DNA of 64,000 bases from JACKII01 sp965202745. GTDB taxonomy: Bacteria; Pseudomonadota; Alphaproteobacteria; Bin95. A model generated the notes under the pieces. The model was not told the origin of the DNA, ran no database searches, and saw nothing but the letters and a program-made list of their open reading frames with translations. Positions 27,456-36,790 of this stretch are shown here, in pieces. The stretch spans positions 434,001 through 498,000 of the forward strand of contig CBDBCB010000022.1 in NCBI GenBank assembly GCA_965202745.1, read 5' to 3'. The translations under genes and the position numbers were made by a program. The first letter of the stretch is position 1. Each line of letters starts with the position of its first letter.

Positions 27456-28408
27456 GGGTTGAAATCTCCTTGTAAGCGGCGCGGGCAATATCGGCTTCCC
27501 GGCGCGTCGTCGTGTAGACTTTGCCGCCGGGGCCTTCCTGTTGGATCGTGCGTCCGATCCTGGTCGGCCCCATCGTCCCGTTCGGCATCGGTCAGGCTGT
27601 GCCACCATGTCAGGGCAGGTTCCGGCTGGTCGTGATCCTCAATCATTGGTGGCGTGTCCGTGGTGTCCTGTCCCTTGCGTCTGGCTGCGCTGTGGCGCTC
27701 GTTCTTGATGGCGGTTTCGGTTGCGTCGTGCGGGTCTTTCCAGCGCCAATCGAAGCGGATTTCCCGGATGCTGCGGCCTCGCCGGATCAGGGTTATTTCC
27801 ACGCTGACGGTGCCGAAGTCGTTAATTTGATCAAGCGATTGATTCAAAATCTTTTTTCGGAACTGCCCGAAGCTATCATAGGTTTTCATTTCGGCCACGC
27901 CCATAAGAGCGCGCAACTCATCAACACCAAAAATCCAGTGACGTTGCCGGAGGTTTTTCTTGTCGGCAAGGATAAGATAAAGCTGGCGGGCGTGACCACT
28001 CAGGGAGTGTGCCGCTCTGGTCTCGATCCTGGCAAACGTTTGGGGGCTGCGAATGGCTGCGACCGCAGAAGGCGGGATGAGCAATTCGGCTACGGCCCCG
28101 CCTTCGGTCAAGTGCCATTCAGCCAAGATCATGGCACCCCACTGGTCGCCTCTGTGGTCTCCGGTCAGATAGACGCCACATAGACGATCCAGAGTCCCTT
28201 TCAGGTGCGTGTTGTCATTCTTGCCGCCCAACCCCCTCAAGTCGCTGGTGCCGATGTTCAGCCAAACGGGTTTCTTGTTTTCGATAGGCACCCTTTGAGC
28301 GTCGAGAGCCGCCGCGATCTGCCAGATCACTGACCGCATGGCAGGGGAAAGCTGCTCCTTGGTTTGGATGGCGACGAGACCGGATGAAATGGTCATAAAA
28401 TCATTCAT
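27448..28408 (-). pseudogene. Plasmid replication initiator (Rep_3-like winged helix), frameshifted near C-terminus
   Basis: Starts MNDFMTISSGLVAIQTKEQL and contains LSGHARQLYLILADKKNLRQ, VDELRALMGVAEMKTYDSFG and IREIRFDWRWKDP, the pattern of tandem winged-helix initiators. Near 27575 the frame slips. The alternative frame gives MGPTRIGRTIQQEGPGGKVY and READIARAAYKEISTHA before a stop that overlaps the next small gene. Only the last 40 or so residues are affected, so partial function cannot be excluded. Repeats upstream look like iterons. It shows that part of this region came from a plasmid. Confidence 0.75.
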
Positions 28409-28480
28409 ACGGCCATCATAAATTCTTTTTGGCCATTTTAAAAGGCCATCTCAGCCCCCCGAATCGGTCATTTTAAGCCT
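28398..28480 (-). repeat. Iteron-like repeats upstream of rep
   Basis: On the minus strand the motif ATGRCC recurs five times in about 80 bases: AAAATGACC, GAGATGGCC, AAAATGGCC, TATGATGGCC and TTTTATGACC, the last inside the first codons of rep. Short direct repeats before a Rep_3-type gene are typical initiator binding sites. Spacing is irregular, so this is a candidate origin rather than a proven one. Confidence 0.45.
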
Positions 28481-28507
28481 TTAGTGTCAGTGTCGGGGTG
28501 TCGCGTG

Positions 28508-28855
28508 ACACTGATCACCAGTAATCTGCCGTTCGAGGAATGGACAGAACCCTTCGGCACAGAACGCCTGACAGGTGCCTTGCTGGACCGGCTGACCCAT
28601 CATGGGAATATCCTGGAGATGAATGGCGAAAGTTACCGCCTCAACCAAAGCAAATCCCGCCGCCCCAGAAGCTAATCATCATCTGATTGGCCTAACGGCC
28701 AACGCGCCTCGGAACGTGCTTGCTATTTGAGGGCATCACGCCACAAGGCGCGGTGCCAAGGGGCCGACTTTTGCGCCGCCCCAGTGGCAGGTTTTTACGC
28801 CGCCGTTGACACCATGGCGTTGCCTGGGAAGCATTGACTGCGCCCGAATTGAAGC
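28508..28855 (+). mobile_element. IS21-family right-end remnant with IstB tail
   Basis: Encodes LITSNLPFEEWTEPFGTERL and TGALLDRLTHHGNILEMNGE, the IstB C-terminus ending at 28675. About 110 bases later comes a GC-rich terminal stretch ending GCCGCCGTTGACAC that resembles an IS21-type inverted-repeat end. It is oriented opposite to the IS21 relic at 13.4-14.3 kb and is not simply its missing half, because both retain the IstB C-terminus. Confidence 0.75.
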
Positions 28856-28863
28856 AGGAATGG

Positions 28864-29214
28864 ATGGTCAATATGAAGGCGGTGACCGTTAAAAATTTGG
28901 AAAACCGCCTAGGTCCAGGCTCAGATTATCATTGCGCTCATGAAGCTGCGGATTTTTTCTACTCGGTTACGGATTGGGAGCCATTCGCTTATTTTTCCAC
29001 CCGCATTTCCGATCCCGGCCGTGCAGGAATAACAACGCCGGAAACATACAAACTGATTGAAAACGAAGCTGGAACCGAGTTGCGATACACGATGGGTATG
29101 GCGAGCGATGCAGATGGCAACAGGTCCGAAATCTCCGAGCAGGAGGCTGTCGGTTTCCTCTCAGAGTTCTGGCCTGCCTGTTTCGACAAGTGGGATGATC
29201 TGATCAAAGCCTGA
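28864..29214 (+). CDS. Hypothetical protein
   Basis: 116 residues from an ATG just before VNMKAVTVKNLENRLGPGSD; an ATG three codons later is equally possible. No signal peptide, membrane segment or familiar motif was seen. It is acidic, with aromatic-rich stretches (FFYSVTDWEPFAYF, FWPACFDKWDDL) suggesting a compact soluble fold. It is the first gene beyond the IS21 end, so it may mark the return to ordinary chromosome. Confidence 0.55.
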   Translation: MVNMKAVTVKNLENRLGPGSDYHCAHEAADFFYSVTDWEPFAYFSTRISDPGRAGITTPETYKLIENEAGTELRYTMGMASDADGNRSEISEQEAVGFLSEFWPACFDKWDDLIKA

Positions 29215-29285
29215 TCACACCGATTGAAGCCGAATTGAGAGCTGCTCGAAGCCTCTAAAGGCTCCGAGCGTGCCAGAAATCCCTA

Positions 29286-30038
29286 TCAGACCGCGCAGTG
29301 CCCGCCATCGACGTGAAGTTCCGCTCCGGTGATGTAGCTGGCTTCGTCGGAGCAGAGGAACAGGGTGGCGTTCGCAACCTCCCAGACTTCGCCGTTCCGG
29401 CCCAGCGGCACGCGGCGCAGCATCTTGGCCCGCGTCGCCGGGTCGGCGGTCTTACCGCTGGTGCGCATGGGCGGCATCAGGCCCGGATGCACGCTATTCA
29501 CGCGGATGTTTTCCGGTCCAAAACGGGAGGCCGCCTGTTTGGTCAGCAGCCTGACGGAGCCTTTTGAAGCGTTATAGCCCGGATGGATAAAGCCCTGGCC
29601 AATAACGCCGCTAATCGAGGAAATGTTCACGATGGCGCCCGCGCCCAGCTTCTGCATCTCCGGCGCGCAATACTTGATGCCAAGGAACGGCCCGGTGGAG
29701 TTAATGGCCATCAGGCGGTTCCACATCTCTGTATCGTCCAGGTCGTCGGCAGCACTGCCGGAGATGCCTGCATTGTTCACCAAGCAATCAACCTTCCCGT
29801 AAGCATCGGCCGCCGCTTTCACGGTCGCGGCCCAGTCGGCCTCGCTGGTGACATCCAGATGATGGAACATAGCCGTCATGTTCTGGCTGGTAAGCTGCTG
29901 GGCCAATTCCTGGCCAGCCTGGTCGTCCACGTCTGCGACTACGACCTTGGCCCCTTCGCGGGCGAAGATCTCGCAGGTGGATTTGCCCATGCCATGGGCG
30001 CCGCCGGTGATGATGGCAACTTTGTCTGCTAGGCGCAT
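29286..30038 (-). CDS. SDR family oxidoreductase
   Basis: Classical short-chain dehydrogenase/reductase of 250 residues. It has the cofactor motif TGGAHGMG, the NNAG motif in VNNAGISG, catalytic Ser in SSISG, and the Tyr-Lys pair in YNASKG. The C-terminus ends ITGAELHVDGGH, as in glucose/3-oxoacyl dehydrogenase-like members. Asp in VADVDD after strand 2 suggests NAD rather than NADP. The substrate is unknown. Confidence 0.92.
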   Translation of the reverse strand: MRLADKVAIITGGAHGMGKSTCEIFAREGAKVVVADVDDQAGQELAQQLTSQNMTAMFHHLDVTSEADWAATVKAAADAYGKVDCLVNNAGISGSAADDLDDTEMWNRLMAINSTGPFLGIKYCAPEMQKLGAGAIVNISSISGVIGQGFIHPGYNASKGSVRLLTKQAASRFGPENIRVNSVHPGLMPPMRTSGKTADPATRAKMLRRVPLGRNGEVWEVANATLFLCSDEASYITGAELHVDGGHCAV

Positions 30039-30112
30039 TGGGTGGTTCCTTCCTTTGGTCCTTCATTGTTCGGACCTGGAGTGTTCCACCGGCAGCGCGC
30101 CGCCTCAAGTAT

Positions 30113-30974
30113 TTATCGAACGCGCGCGCGGGCGAGCCCCAGACGTGGACCGAACTCATCCATCGCCCGGCAAATCAGCGCGGCCATTAACAACAGGTGC
30201 AGGCCGGTTTTGGCTGCCACATTTACCGCCCCGCCCAATGCACCGCCAACCCCAACAAGCAGGAACTGGTTAAGCGCCAGCAGCAACAACACTTGAAAGG
30301 TCAGTACCACAAGCCCATTCCGGCTGCGCAGCATGAACGGCACCGACATCAGGCAGAACGCCATGCGGTAGTCCCAATTCGCACCCGCCATGAACGAGAG
30401 CACATAGATAGTGGCCCCGGTCAGAAACAGGTCGTCGGCGATCTGGGAACTCCGGTCTTCGCCCCGCCGCGGCAATGCCAAAGAGAGCGAGAGCGAGCGG
30501 CTGACCAGGATCAGCAGCGCAATAACAGCAGCATAACCCGCATAGATCAGCGGCAGGCTTACCGGCAAGTCAGGGAAGCGCTCATTATAGGGCGCACAGC
30601 AGCAGAAACCAGGAGGGAAAGCGGTAGAGGAGGTAGGCGACAGCGCCCAAAAACAAGGCCTCGTAAACCAGAACAACAGTAAGGTAGGCGGTCTCGTCAC
30701 CCAGTCCGAGGGAGGACGCGATAGGCAACCAGACAGGCGGATAGTTCAGCAGCGTGCCATGCGGGTTGCCGGGGTTCTCCACATACGGATCAAAGCCTTG
30801 CTCAATTGAAGCGAGTGCCCCCTGCAACGGCCGCAAATCGCCGAAAATCGGCGAAATCGTATCGACGAACAGTATCCCCCAACCTGCATCCCAACCAAGC
30901 GCCAGAACCAGGCCGGCAATGCAGGTCATGGCAATCAGGTAGATGGCGGAAAAGGTCAAATTGGGGCACTGCAT
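30113..30974 (-). pseudogene. GT87-like integral membrane protein, frameshifted/deleted
   Basis: The first frame gives MQCPNLTFSAIYLIAMTCIA, NPGNPHGTLLNYPPVWLPIA and several hydrophobic helices, then stops at LLCAL near 30585. The second frame supplies further membrane helices (SLPLIYAGYAAVIALLILVS, ATIYVLSFMAGANWDYRMAF) and a C-terminal tail. Combined length is below 300 residues against about 400 for DUF2029/GT87 mannosyltransferase-like proteins, so bases are also missing. It sits next to a DPM1-like glycosyltransferase, which fits a polyprenyl-phosphate-sugar user. Confidence 0.6.
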
Positions 30975-31013
30975 TCATTCATTCCTTACCCCAGGATGTG
31001 CCCAGGCGCGGGG

Positions 31014-31781
31014 CTAACGCCGGACCGAAAGCAGATAGCGGCGGGTCAGGCAGTAGATCATCGTAGCCGCATAGGGCTTTAGCAACTTCATCACATTGAA
31101 ACTGGACTCGCCGGCATCGCGTTGCCGCCAGTCATTGGGCACCACAGCATAGCTCCAGCCTGCCAGAGTGGCCTTCAGTGACATCTCAATTGTGATGTTG
31201 AATTGACCGGTAATCAGCGGCTGCATGTCGTCGATCACTTCGCGGCGGTAGCACTTGAAGCCGTTGGTAAAATCCTTGTACGGCACGCCCACGATCCAGG
31301 CGAGAAGCTGGTTCGCCATGCGGTTGATCACGCGCTTGATCGGCGGATAGCCGGTTACGGTGCGGTCCTTGCCGAAACGCGCGCCGAAAGCGCAGTGGTA
31401 GCCCTCATTGATCTTGCCGAAATAGGCCGCCACGTCCTTGGGTGCATCCGCGCCATCCGCCGTCACGACGACTGCCGCGCCGCCCTGATAGTGTTCCAGG
31501 CCCTTGCGGATCGCATAGCCATAGCCGCCGGGGCCAGGATTGAGGATCGGCCGCACCTGCGGGCGCTCAGCCGCAATTCTCTCCAATATCTCGCCGGTGC
31601 GGTCCTTGCTGCCGTCATTGGTGACGACCACCCCGTAGGCAAAGCCGGTTTTATCCAGATGGTCGCAAAGGTCGGCAATCGTCGCCTCGATCACATCCTC
31701 CTCATTATAGGCGGGCATGACGATGGAGAAGAGGGTCACCGGCTCCAGGCTGGAGTCTGGCTGGTTTTGCGATGCGGTCAT
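31014..31781 (-). CDS. Glycosyltransferase family 2 (dolichol/polyprenyl-phosphate mannosyltransferase-like)
   Basis: 255 residues. GT2 motifs: FSIVMPAYNEEDVIEATIAD at the N-terminus, NDGSKDRT for nucleotide binding, TADGADAPKD as the DxD-like metal site, and a C-terminal RQRDAGESSFN segment typical of DPM1-like enzymes. No C-terminal transmembrane pair is present. It transfers a hexose from a nucleotide sugar, probably to polyprenyl phosphate. It lies just upstream of the broken GT87-like gene on the same strand, a likely partner. Confidence 0.85.
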   Translation of the reverse strand: MTASQNQPDSSLEPVTLFSIVMPAYNEEDVIEATIADLCDHLDKTGFAYGVVVTNDGSKDRTGEILERIAAERPQVRPILNPGPGGYGYAIRKGLEHYQGGAAVVVTADGADAPKDVAAYFGKINEGYHCAFGARFGKDRTVTGYPPIKRVINRMANQLLAWIVGVPYKDFTNGFKCYRREVIDDMQPLITGQFNITIEMSLKATLAGWSYAVVPNDWRQRDAGESSFNVMKLLKPYAATMIYCLTRRYLLSVRR

Positions 31782-31795
31782 GGCACGGAGCGGCG

Positions 31796-32512
31796 CTAGG
31801 CTGCCGCTTTCTCGCCTTCCAGATAGAACTTGTCGACTGGCTTCAGGTTCTCATCCAGCTTGTAGACGAGCGGCGTGCCGTGCGGGATTTCCACCTTCGT
31901 GATCTCGTCGTCCGATAGGCCGTCCAGGTGCTTCACCAACGCGCGGATTGAGTTGCCGTGGGCGGAAATGATCAGGCAGCGGCCGGCGCGAACTTTCGGC
32001 GCGATTTCCGCTTCCCAATAGGGCAGCACGCGCTCAATGGTCATCTTCAGGCTCTCGGTCAGCGGGACGATCTCTTTCGGCAGATCGCGGTAACGCGCAT
32101 CGTTGACGGGGTAGCGCTCGTCGTCAGCGGTCAGCGCTGGCGGGGGGATGTCATAGCTGCGGCGCCAGATGAACACCTGCTCCGCCCCATGCTTCTCAGC
32201 CGTTTCCGCCTTGTTCAGGCCCTGAAGCGCGCCGTAGTGGCGTTCGTTCAGTCGGTAGTCCTTGGTTACGGGCAGCCAGAGCCGGTCCATCTCCTCCAAC
32301 GCTACATGCAGGGTCTGGATCGCACGGGTCAGTACACTGGTGTAGCATTCGTCGAAGTCGTAGCCGCCCGCAACCAATGCTTTTGCGCCGTCGATTGCCT
32401 CCTGCCGGCCCACTTCGGTGATAGGCACATCTTTCCAGCCGGTGAAACGGTTCTCCAGGTTCCACTGGCTCTGGCCGTGGCGGATGATAACAAGAGTATG
32501 CGGCTCAGCCAT
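31796..32512 (-). CDS. gpmA: 2,3-bisphosphoglycerate-dependent phosphoglycerate mutase
   Basis: 238 residues from MAEPHTLVIIRHGQSQWNLE. The phosphohistidine is in RHGQS, and NRFTGWKDVPITEVG, LNERHYGALQGLNKAE and the second His in ISAHGNSIRAL are hallmark GpmA motifs. It interconverts 3- and 2-phosphoglycerate in glycolysis. An upstream in-frame start would add 16 non-conserved residues, so the internal ATG is chosen. Confidence 0.95.
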   Translation of the reverse strand: MAEPHTLVIIRHGQSQWNLENRFTGWKDVPITEVGRQEAIDGAKALVAGGYDFDECYTSVLTRAIQTLHVALEEMDRLWLPVTKDYRLNERHYGALQGLNKAETAEKHGAEQVFIWRRSYDIPPPALTADDERYPVNDARYRDLPKEIVPLTESLKMTIERVLPYWEAEIAPKVRAGRCLIISAHGNSIRALVKHLDGLSDDEITKVEIPHGTPLVYKLDENLKPVDKFYLEGEKAAA

Positions 32513-32599
32513 CACACTGTCTCCAAGCAAATATGATTTGCAGCGCACCTTAGCGGCCAATGGTTAAGGTTCAACGGCGCTGATGCCGCAAACCAGCCG

Positions 32600-33093
32600 C
32601 TAATTTCCGGTTTTAAGGAAAAGGGTGCCCTTTAAGTAGGTTGCGCGCGCCTTGTCGATGGCCTCAAAGCGTCGGCCTGCAAAATTTCCATCGCCCTGGA
32701 CGTTGTCGAACCGGCCGGTACCCGAGAAATCGTGGAACGTTGCTGAGACTTCCGCATCATCCTTGGCAATGGTTGTGACAGCGTCATCATACCGGGCTCT
32801 CAGTGTGGAGCCGTCGCCGAAAACCCACAGAGCATATCCATGGAACGGGCCACTACCGTCCGCCAGATCGAACCAGCCATCGTAGCGGTGCCGGACGACT
32901 TCCTCGCCTGGGAATATGGCAAACCCACGGAACGCGCCGACGCCCATCAAGTACCGTTTTTCGTCCAGTACTGGCAGTGCCTCAGACTGGTGAATATGCA
33001 TTAGGGCCTGATAAATAAGCGTCTGCTCCGCAGCACTGCGGCGGAGAACGGCAGGGCCCACAGGGCAAGAAAAGCAAGAAAGCGGAACAGCAT
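32600..33093 (-). pseudogene. Exported hypothetical protein, frameshifted after signal peptide
   Basis: The ATG at the 5' end encodes a clean signal peptide, MLFRFLAFLALWALPFSAA. The mature part, AAEQTLIYQALMHIHQSEAL onward, lies in another frame, so a one- or two-base change near 33030 separates them. The mature part is beta-rich with repeated Gly-Phe motifs (FSGTGRFDNVQGDGNFAGRR), reminiscent of allene-oxide-cyclase-like barrels. No function can be assigned. Confidence 0.5.
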
Positions 33094-33173
33094 TGTGACG
33101 CTTACTCCTGACTAGTCAGCGTAGGACTCTTCAAAGAACGCCCGTTCCAGTGCTATCATCCGCCGGAAAGTGG

Positions 33174-33752
33174 CTAACACTTCGGCGCGGCGAGCCTCGT
33201 CCAGGCCTTATCCAGCTGACCACGCAGGTAGGCAACGACGCTCTCGAAATAGCCGCCGGAGTGCAGGGCGATCCATTCGCCATAGATAAACGGCAGCGTT
33301 TCTGCCCGATCCGCGTAAGGCGTGGCCCAGGTAAGATAACTCCATTCCGCGCCTACCAGCACTGCCAGCATTTGCTCGTAGCGGCGTGTCTCAACCGCCT
33401 CTGCCATGATGGCCTGAAACCCCTTAGCTGCCGGTGTCAATTCCGGTGCGGTGCGCAGGTTTTCCGGCACGCCCAACTCATCGAAGCAGCGCTGGAAATA
33501 GGTATTCTCCGGCCCCGCGATCATACCCAGAAACTGCGCGCCAGGCAGCGCGTCCGGCAGGCTCGGCACGTGCGCAATCTGGCTGGCGAGCAAGCGGACG
33601 AAGCCCTCAATGAAGGTGTAGTCCTGCACTATGTACGCCGCGAGCTTTGCATGCGGGAGTGTGCCCACCGCCAGGTCACGCACAAACGGATTATCGACAG
33701 CAGCCGCCCAATCCTCGGCACACTGCTCCCGCAGCCAATCGGTCGGTCTCAT
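33174..33752 (-). CDS. tenA: TenA family protein (thiaminase II-like)
   Basis: 192 residues from MRPTDWLREQCAEDWAAAVD. TenA features are PFVRDLAVGTLPHAKLAAYI, VQDYTFIEGFVRLLASQI and GAEWSYLTWA, with C-terminal SGGYFESVVAYLRGQLDKAW. Family members hydrolyse thiamine degradation products to salvage the pyrimidine moiety. The open frame extends 14 codons upstream without conservation. It is preceded on the same strand by a broken aldolase gene 10 bases away. Confidence 0.82.
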   Translation of the reverse strand: MRPTDWLREQCAEDWAAAVDNPFVRDLAVGTLPHAKLAAYIVQDYTFIEGFVRLLASQIAHVPSLPDALPGAQFLGMIAGPENTYFQRCFDELGVPENLRTAPELTPAAKGFQAIMAEAVETRRYEQMLAVLVGAEWSYLTWATPYADRAETLPFIYGEWIALHSGGYFESVVAYLRGQLDKAWTRLAAPKC

Positions 33753-33762
33753 GAGCCCTTGG

Positions 33763-34546
33763 TTAGTCCCTGTAGCTGGGGTCGATCTTGTCAAGCTTGC
33801 GCATCAGGGCTGCAAACTCCATCCGGCCATAGTCCATGCCCCCACCGTTCTGCGTGCCGTCGGCGATGAAGCTTTCCATCCCGTCGCGGGAGTGCGAAGC
33901 GACATTGTCGCCAACTACATGCAGCGTTCTGGCCACCCCGGCATCGATCTGCACCTGGGCCGACCGCTCCAGCCGGTAGAGCCGCATGAAAGCCTCCGGC
34001 ACGGTCTTCCCCGTAGTCAGCAGGCCATGATTGCGCAGGATCAAAGCTTTATTGTCTCCCAACGACTGCTGCAGGCGCTCTCGCTCATCCAGGAAGAAAC
34101 TGGGGCCTTCATATTCATGATAGGACAGGCGCTCGTGGAACAATGGTGGCGTTCATGGAGATGTTCAGCAGCCCCTCCTCCAATGCCGAAATCGCCATAC
34201 CAGCGCGGGTATGGGTGTGCATGACCACATGATTGTCGCTGTCCTCGACCATATGCACGGCGGAGTGGATCACAAACCCGGCCTTGTTTACCGGATAAGG
34301 CGTGTCCTCGACAATATTGCCGTCCACATCGATTTTCACCAGGTTGGAGGCGGTGATCTCGTCATAGTTCAGGCCGTAGGGGTTAATCAGAAAGTGATGC
34401 CCCGGTCCCGGCACCCGTGCCGTCAGGTGCCCGTAGATCAACTCGGTCCAGCCGAAATAATCCACCAGCCGGTAGGCAGCGGCCAGTTCAATACGGGTTT
34501 CCCGCTCTGTTGTGGCGGGCGAGAGGTCGGCGATGCGGGCGTCCAT
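33763..34546 (-). pseudogene. Class II aldolase/adducin-family protein, frameshifted
   Basis: Frame one reads MDARIADLSPATTERETRIE, LTARVPGPGHHFLINPYGLN and NHVVMHTHTRAGMAISALEE, including the zinc-binding HTH. An extra T near 34140 (ACCATTGTTCC) breaks it. The other frame resumes FHERLSYHEYEGPSFFLDER and NKALILRNHGLLTTGKTVPE, with the third zinc His in RNHG. The restored product would be about 260 residues, normal for the family. All motifs remain, so the lesion is young or a sequencing error. Confidence 0.85.
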
Positions 34547-34687
34547 GGCGGCGTTCCTTTGTAGTCTGATTTGACCGCCAACCTATCACGCCGAACCACT
34601 GGCGCACCAGCGCTGGCAGGCAGCATTGCCACATCGGTATTCAACACCGATACTCCAGTCTTGTTTGAAACGAGATCGGATCGAGCG

Positions 34688-35203
34688 ATGGCATTCACCC
34701 CCAACTTGGAAAACCCCTATCCAACCGTGAGCTGGGAGCGTCTCGACAATTTTCAGTTTCTGTCCAACTTGCGCCTCCTGCGCATGGCAAGCCGGGGTGT
34801 GGTCAATACCCCCTAGGAAGCCCAATACATTCTGAGTGAGAACTACAGTGCCAGTTATGAGCTGGACGGTGTGCAGCATTTCCTGACCGTGCCAGTCGGC
34901 ATGCTGACCGACCTGGCAAGCGTTCCCGCCATTGCGCGCTCGTACATCGGCAGGGTTGGCCCTCATCTGGAAGCGGCAATCGCTCATGATTTTCTCTACC
35001 GGGTTTGGCGCGATTTGCTCGGTGTGGCACCAACCAGCGATATGAAGCGATTCGCCGATACCGTCATGCTGGCCGGAATGAAGGCGGCTGGCATGAAAAC
35101 CAAAGCGACGGTCATTCACAAAACCCTACGCTGGTTTGGCAGCAAAGCCTTCTTTGGCACAGGGATGGAGCCCCGCTACATCGACATCAACCGCGTGCGG
35201 TAG
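34688..35203 (+). pseudogene. DUF1353 protein with in-frame TAG
   Basis: The frame from MAFTPNLENPYPTVSWERLD continues to RMASRGVVNTP, meets TAG at 34814, and carries on in the same frame as EAQYILSENYSASYELDGVQ and FLTVPVGMLTDLASVPAIAR. The latter is the DUF1353 signature, followed by AAIAHDFLYR. Without the stop it would have 171 residues, a normal length. DUF1353 is often phage-associated; the function is unknown. The 318 bases between this gene and the M16 peptidase hold nothing recognisable. Confidence 0.7.
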
Positions 35204-35521
35204 TTTTTCGTGTGACTTGAATCACCTAAGAGACAATTTCAAAGAGTTTCAGCCAGGATTCGATGGCCCCCGAATCATTTTGGACCGTTACGGCGGTCAA
35301 CACAGTGGAAACCGGATGGTCCGGTAGCTGGCCGTCACATCGTCAAATCCGTTCTCTTTCAATATGTTCTGGTATGGTTTTCTCTGTTTTCCGGGCCTGG
35401 CGATGCTGGCACCCGGAACGGTTTACCAAGCTGGCAGCCAAGCATCTTGCATTGCACAGCCCACCACCTCACTTTCAGGCGCTCCCACCTTAATGTCGTG
35501 AAATTCGGATACCACCGCCTG

Positions 35522-36781
35522 ATGAGTATAACCGTTTCCACCCTGCCCAACGGCCTCCGCGTCATTACTGATCGGATGGAGCACGTGGAAACTGCATCGC
35601 TAGGTGTGTGGGTTGGCGCTGGAACGCGGCACGAGACGGCTTCTATGAACGGCGTGTCTCACCTGCTGGAGCACATGGCGTTTAAAGGCACCAAACGCCG
35701 GAATCCCGCGGAAATCGCCATTGCGATCGAGAATGTGGGCGGCATCATGAATGCCTATACCAGCCGGGAGCAGACAGCCTATTACGCAAAGATCCTGGCC
35801 GGCGACATACCGCTGGCACTGGATGTCATCAGCGATATTCTGTGCAACAGCACCTTTCCGGAAGAGGAACTGGAGCGCGAACGCCAGGTCATCCTCCAAG
35901 AAATCGGCCATGCGGCGGATGTGCCAGAAGATGTGGTTTTCGACGCCTTCCAGGCAGAGGCCTTCCCTTACCAGGCGCTGGGCCGCACGGTTCTCGGCGA
36001 TCCGAACGTGGTGCGGAACATCAACCGCGATGAGATGGTCGCCTATATGGGCGAGCGCTACCTGCCCTCCCGCATGGTTGTCGCGGCGGCTGGCAAGGTT
36101 GACCACGAGACTTTCTGCCGGGAGGTCGAGACACAGTTCGGCGGCTGGCCATCGGGCGACATCGTGCCCGGCGAAGGCGCTGCCTACCGCGGCGGTGACG
36201 TGCGGGTCGAGCGCGACGACGCCCAGGCGCACATGGTACTCGGCTTCCCCGCTCTCTCCTATCTGCATGACGATTTCTATGGCTTGCAGGTGCTTTCCAC
36301 CCTGTTCGGCGGCGGCATGTCCTCGCGCCTGTTCCAGGAGATCCGGGAGAAGCGCGGGCTGGTCTATTCAATCTACTCGTTCGTGTCCGGACTGCAGGAT
36401 TGCGGCATTTTTGGCGTCTACGCGGGCAGTGCACCGGAGACGGCGTCGGAAGTCTGCCAGTTGGTGGCCCAGGAATGCCAAAGCATCGCCGGCAATCTGA
36501 ACGACGAGGAAGTTGCCCGCGCCTGCATCCAGTTGAAAGCGCAGATCATGATGGTGCGCGAAAGCACCGGGCATCGGGCCGAGCAGGCAGCCTCGCACTT
36601 GCTCGCGTTCGGTCGCCGCAAAACCGTGGAAGAGGTGGTCGCCAAGATCGACGCCATCGACACTGCCACGGTCGCCCGGCTGGCGGAGCAAACATTCTCC
36701 GCCAAACCAACATTCGCAGCAGCCGGTGCCGTGGAAACACTGCCGCCCACCGATGCCATTAACGACTGGTTGACGGCTTAG
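35522..36781 (+). CDS. M16 family zinc metallopeptidase (processing peptidase-like)
   Basis: 419 residues. The inverted zinc motif HxxEH is HLLEH at residues 47-51, and the downstream Glu ligand lies in the ILQEIGHA / AFPYQALGRTVLG region. The C-terminal half is the inactive M16 repeat with SRLFQEIREKRGLVYSIYSF. It resembles mitochondrial processing peptidase beta and alphaproteobacterial PqqL-like peptidases and lacks a signal peptide. The ATG selected starts MSITVSTLPNGLRV, the conserved first strand. Confidence 0.93.
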   Translation: MSITVSTLPNGLRVITDRMEHVETASLGVWVGAGTRHETASMNGVSHLLEHMAFKGTKRRNPAEIAIAIENVGGIMNAYTSREQTAYYAKILAGDIPLALDVISDILCNSTFPEEELERERQVILQEIGHAADVPEDVVFDAFQAEAFPYQALGRTVLGDPNVVRNINRDEMVAYMGERYLPSRMVVAAAGKVDHETFCREVETQFGGWPSGDIVPGEGAAYRGGDVRVERDDAQAHMVLGFPALSYLHDDFYGLQVLSTLFGGGMSSRLFQEIREKRGLVYSIYSFVSGLQDCGIFGVYAGSAPETASEVCQLVAQECQSIAGNLNDEEVARACIQLKAQIMMVRESTGHRAEQAASHLLAFGRRKTVEEVVAKIDAIDTATVARLAEQTFSAKPTFAAAGAVETLPPTDAINDWLTA

Positions 36782-36790
36782 GGAACTCGC

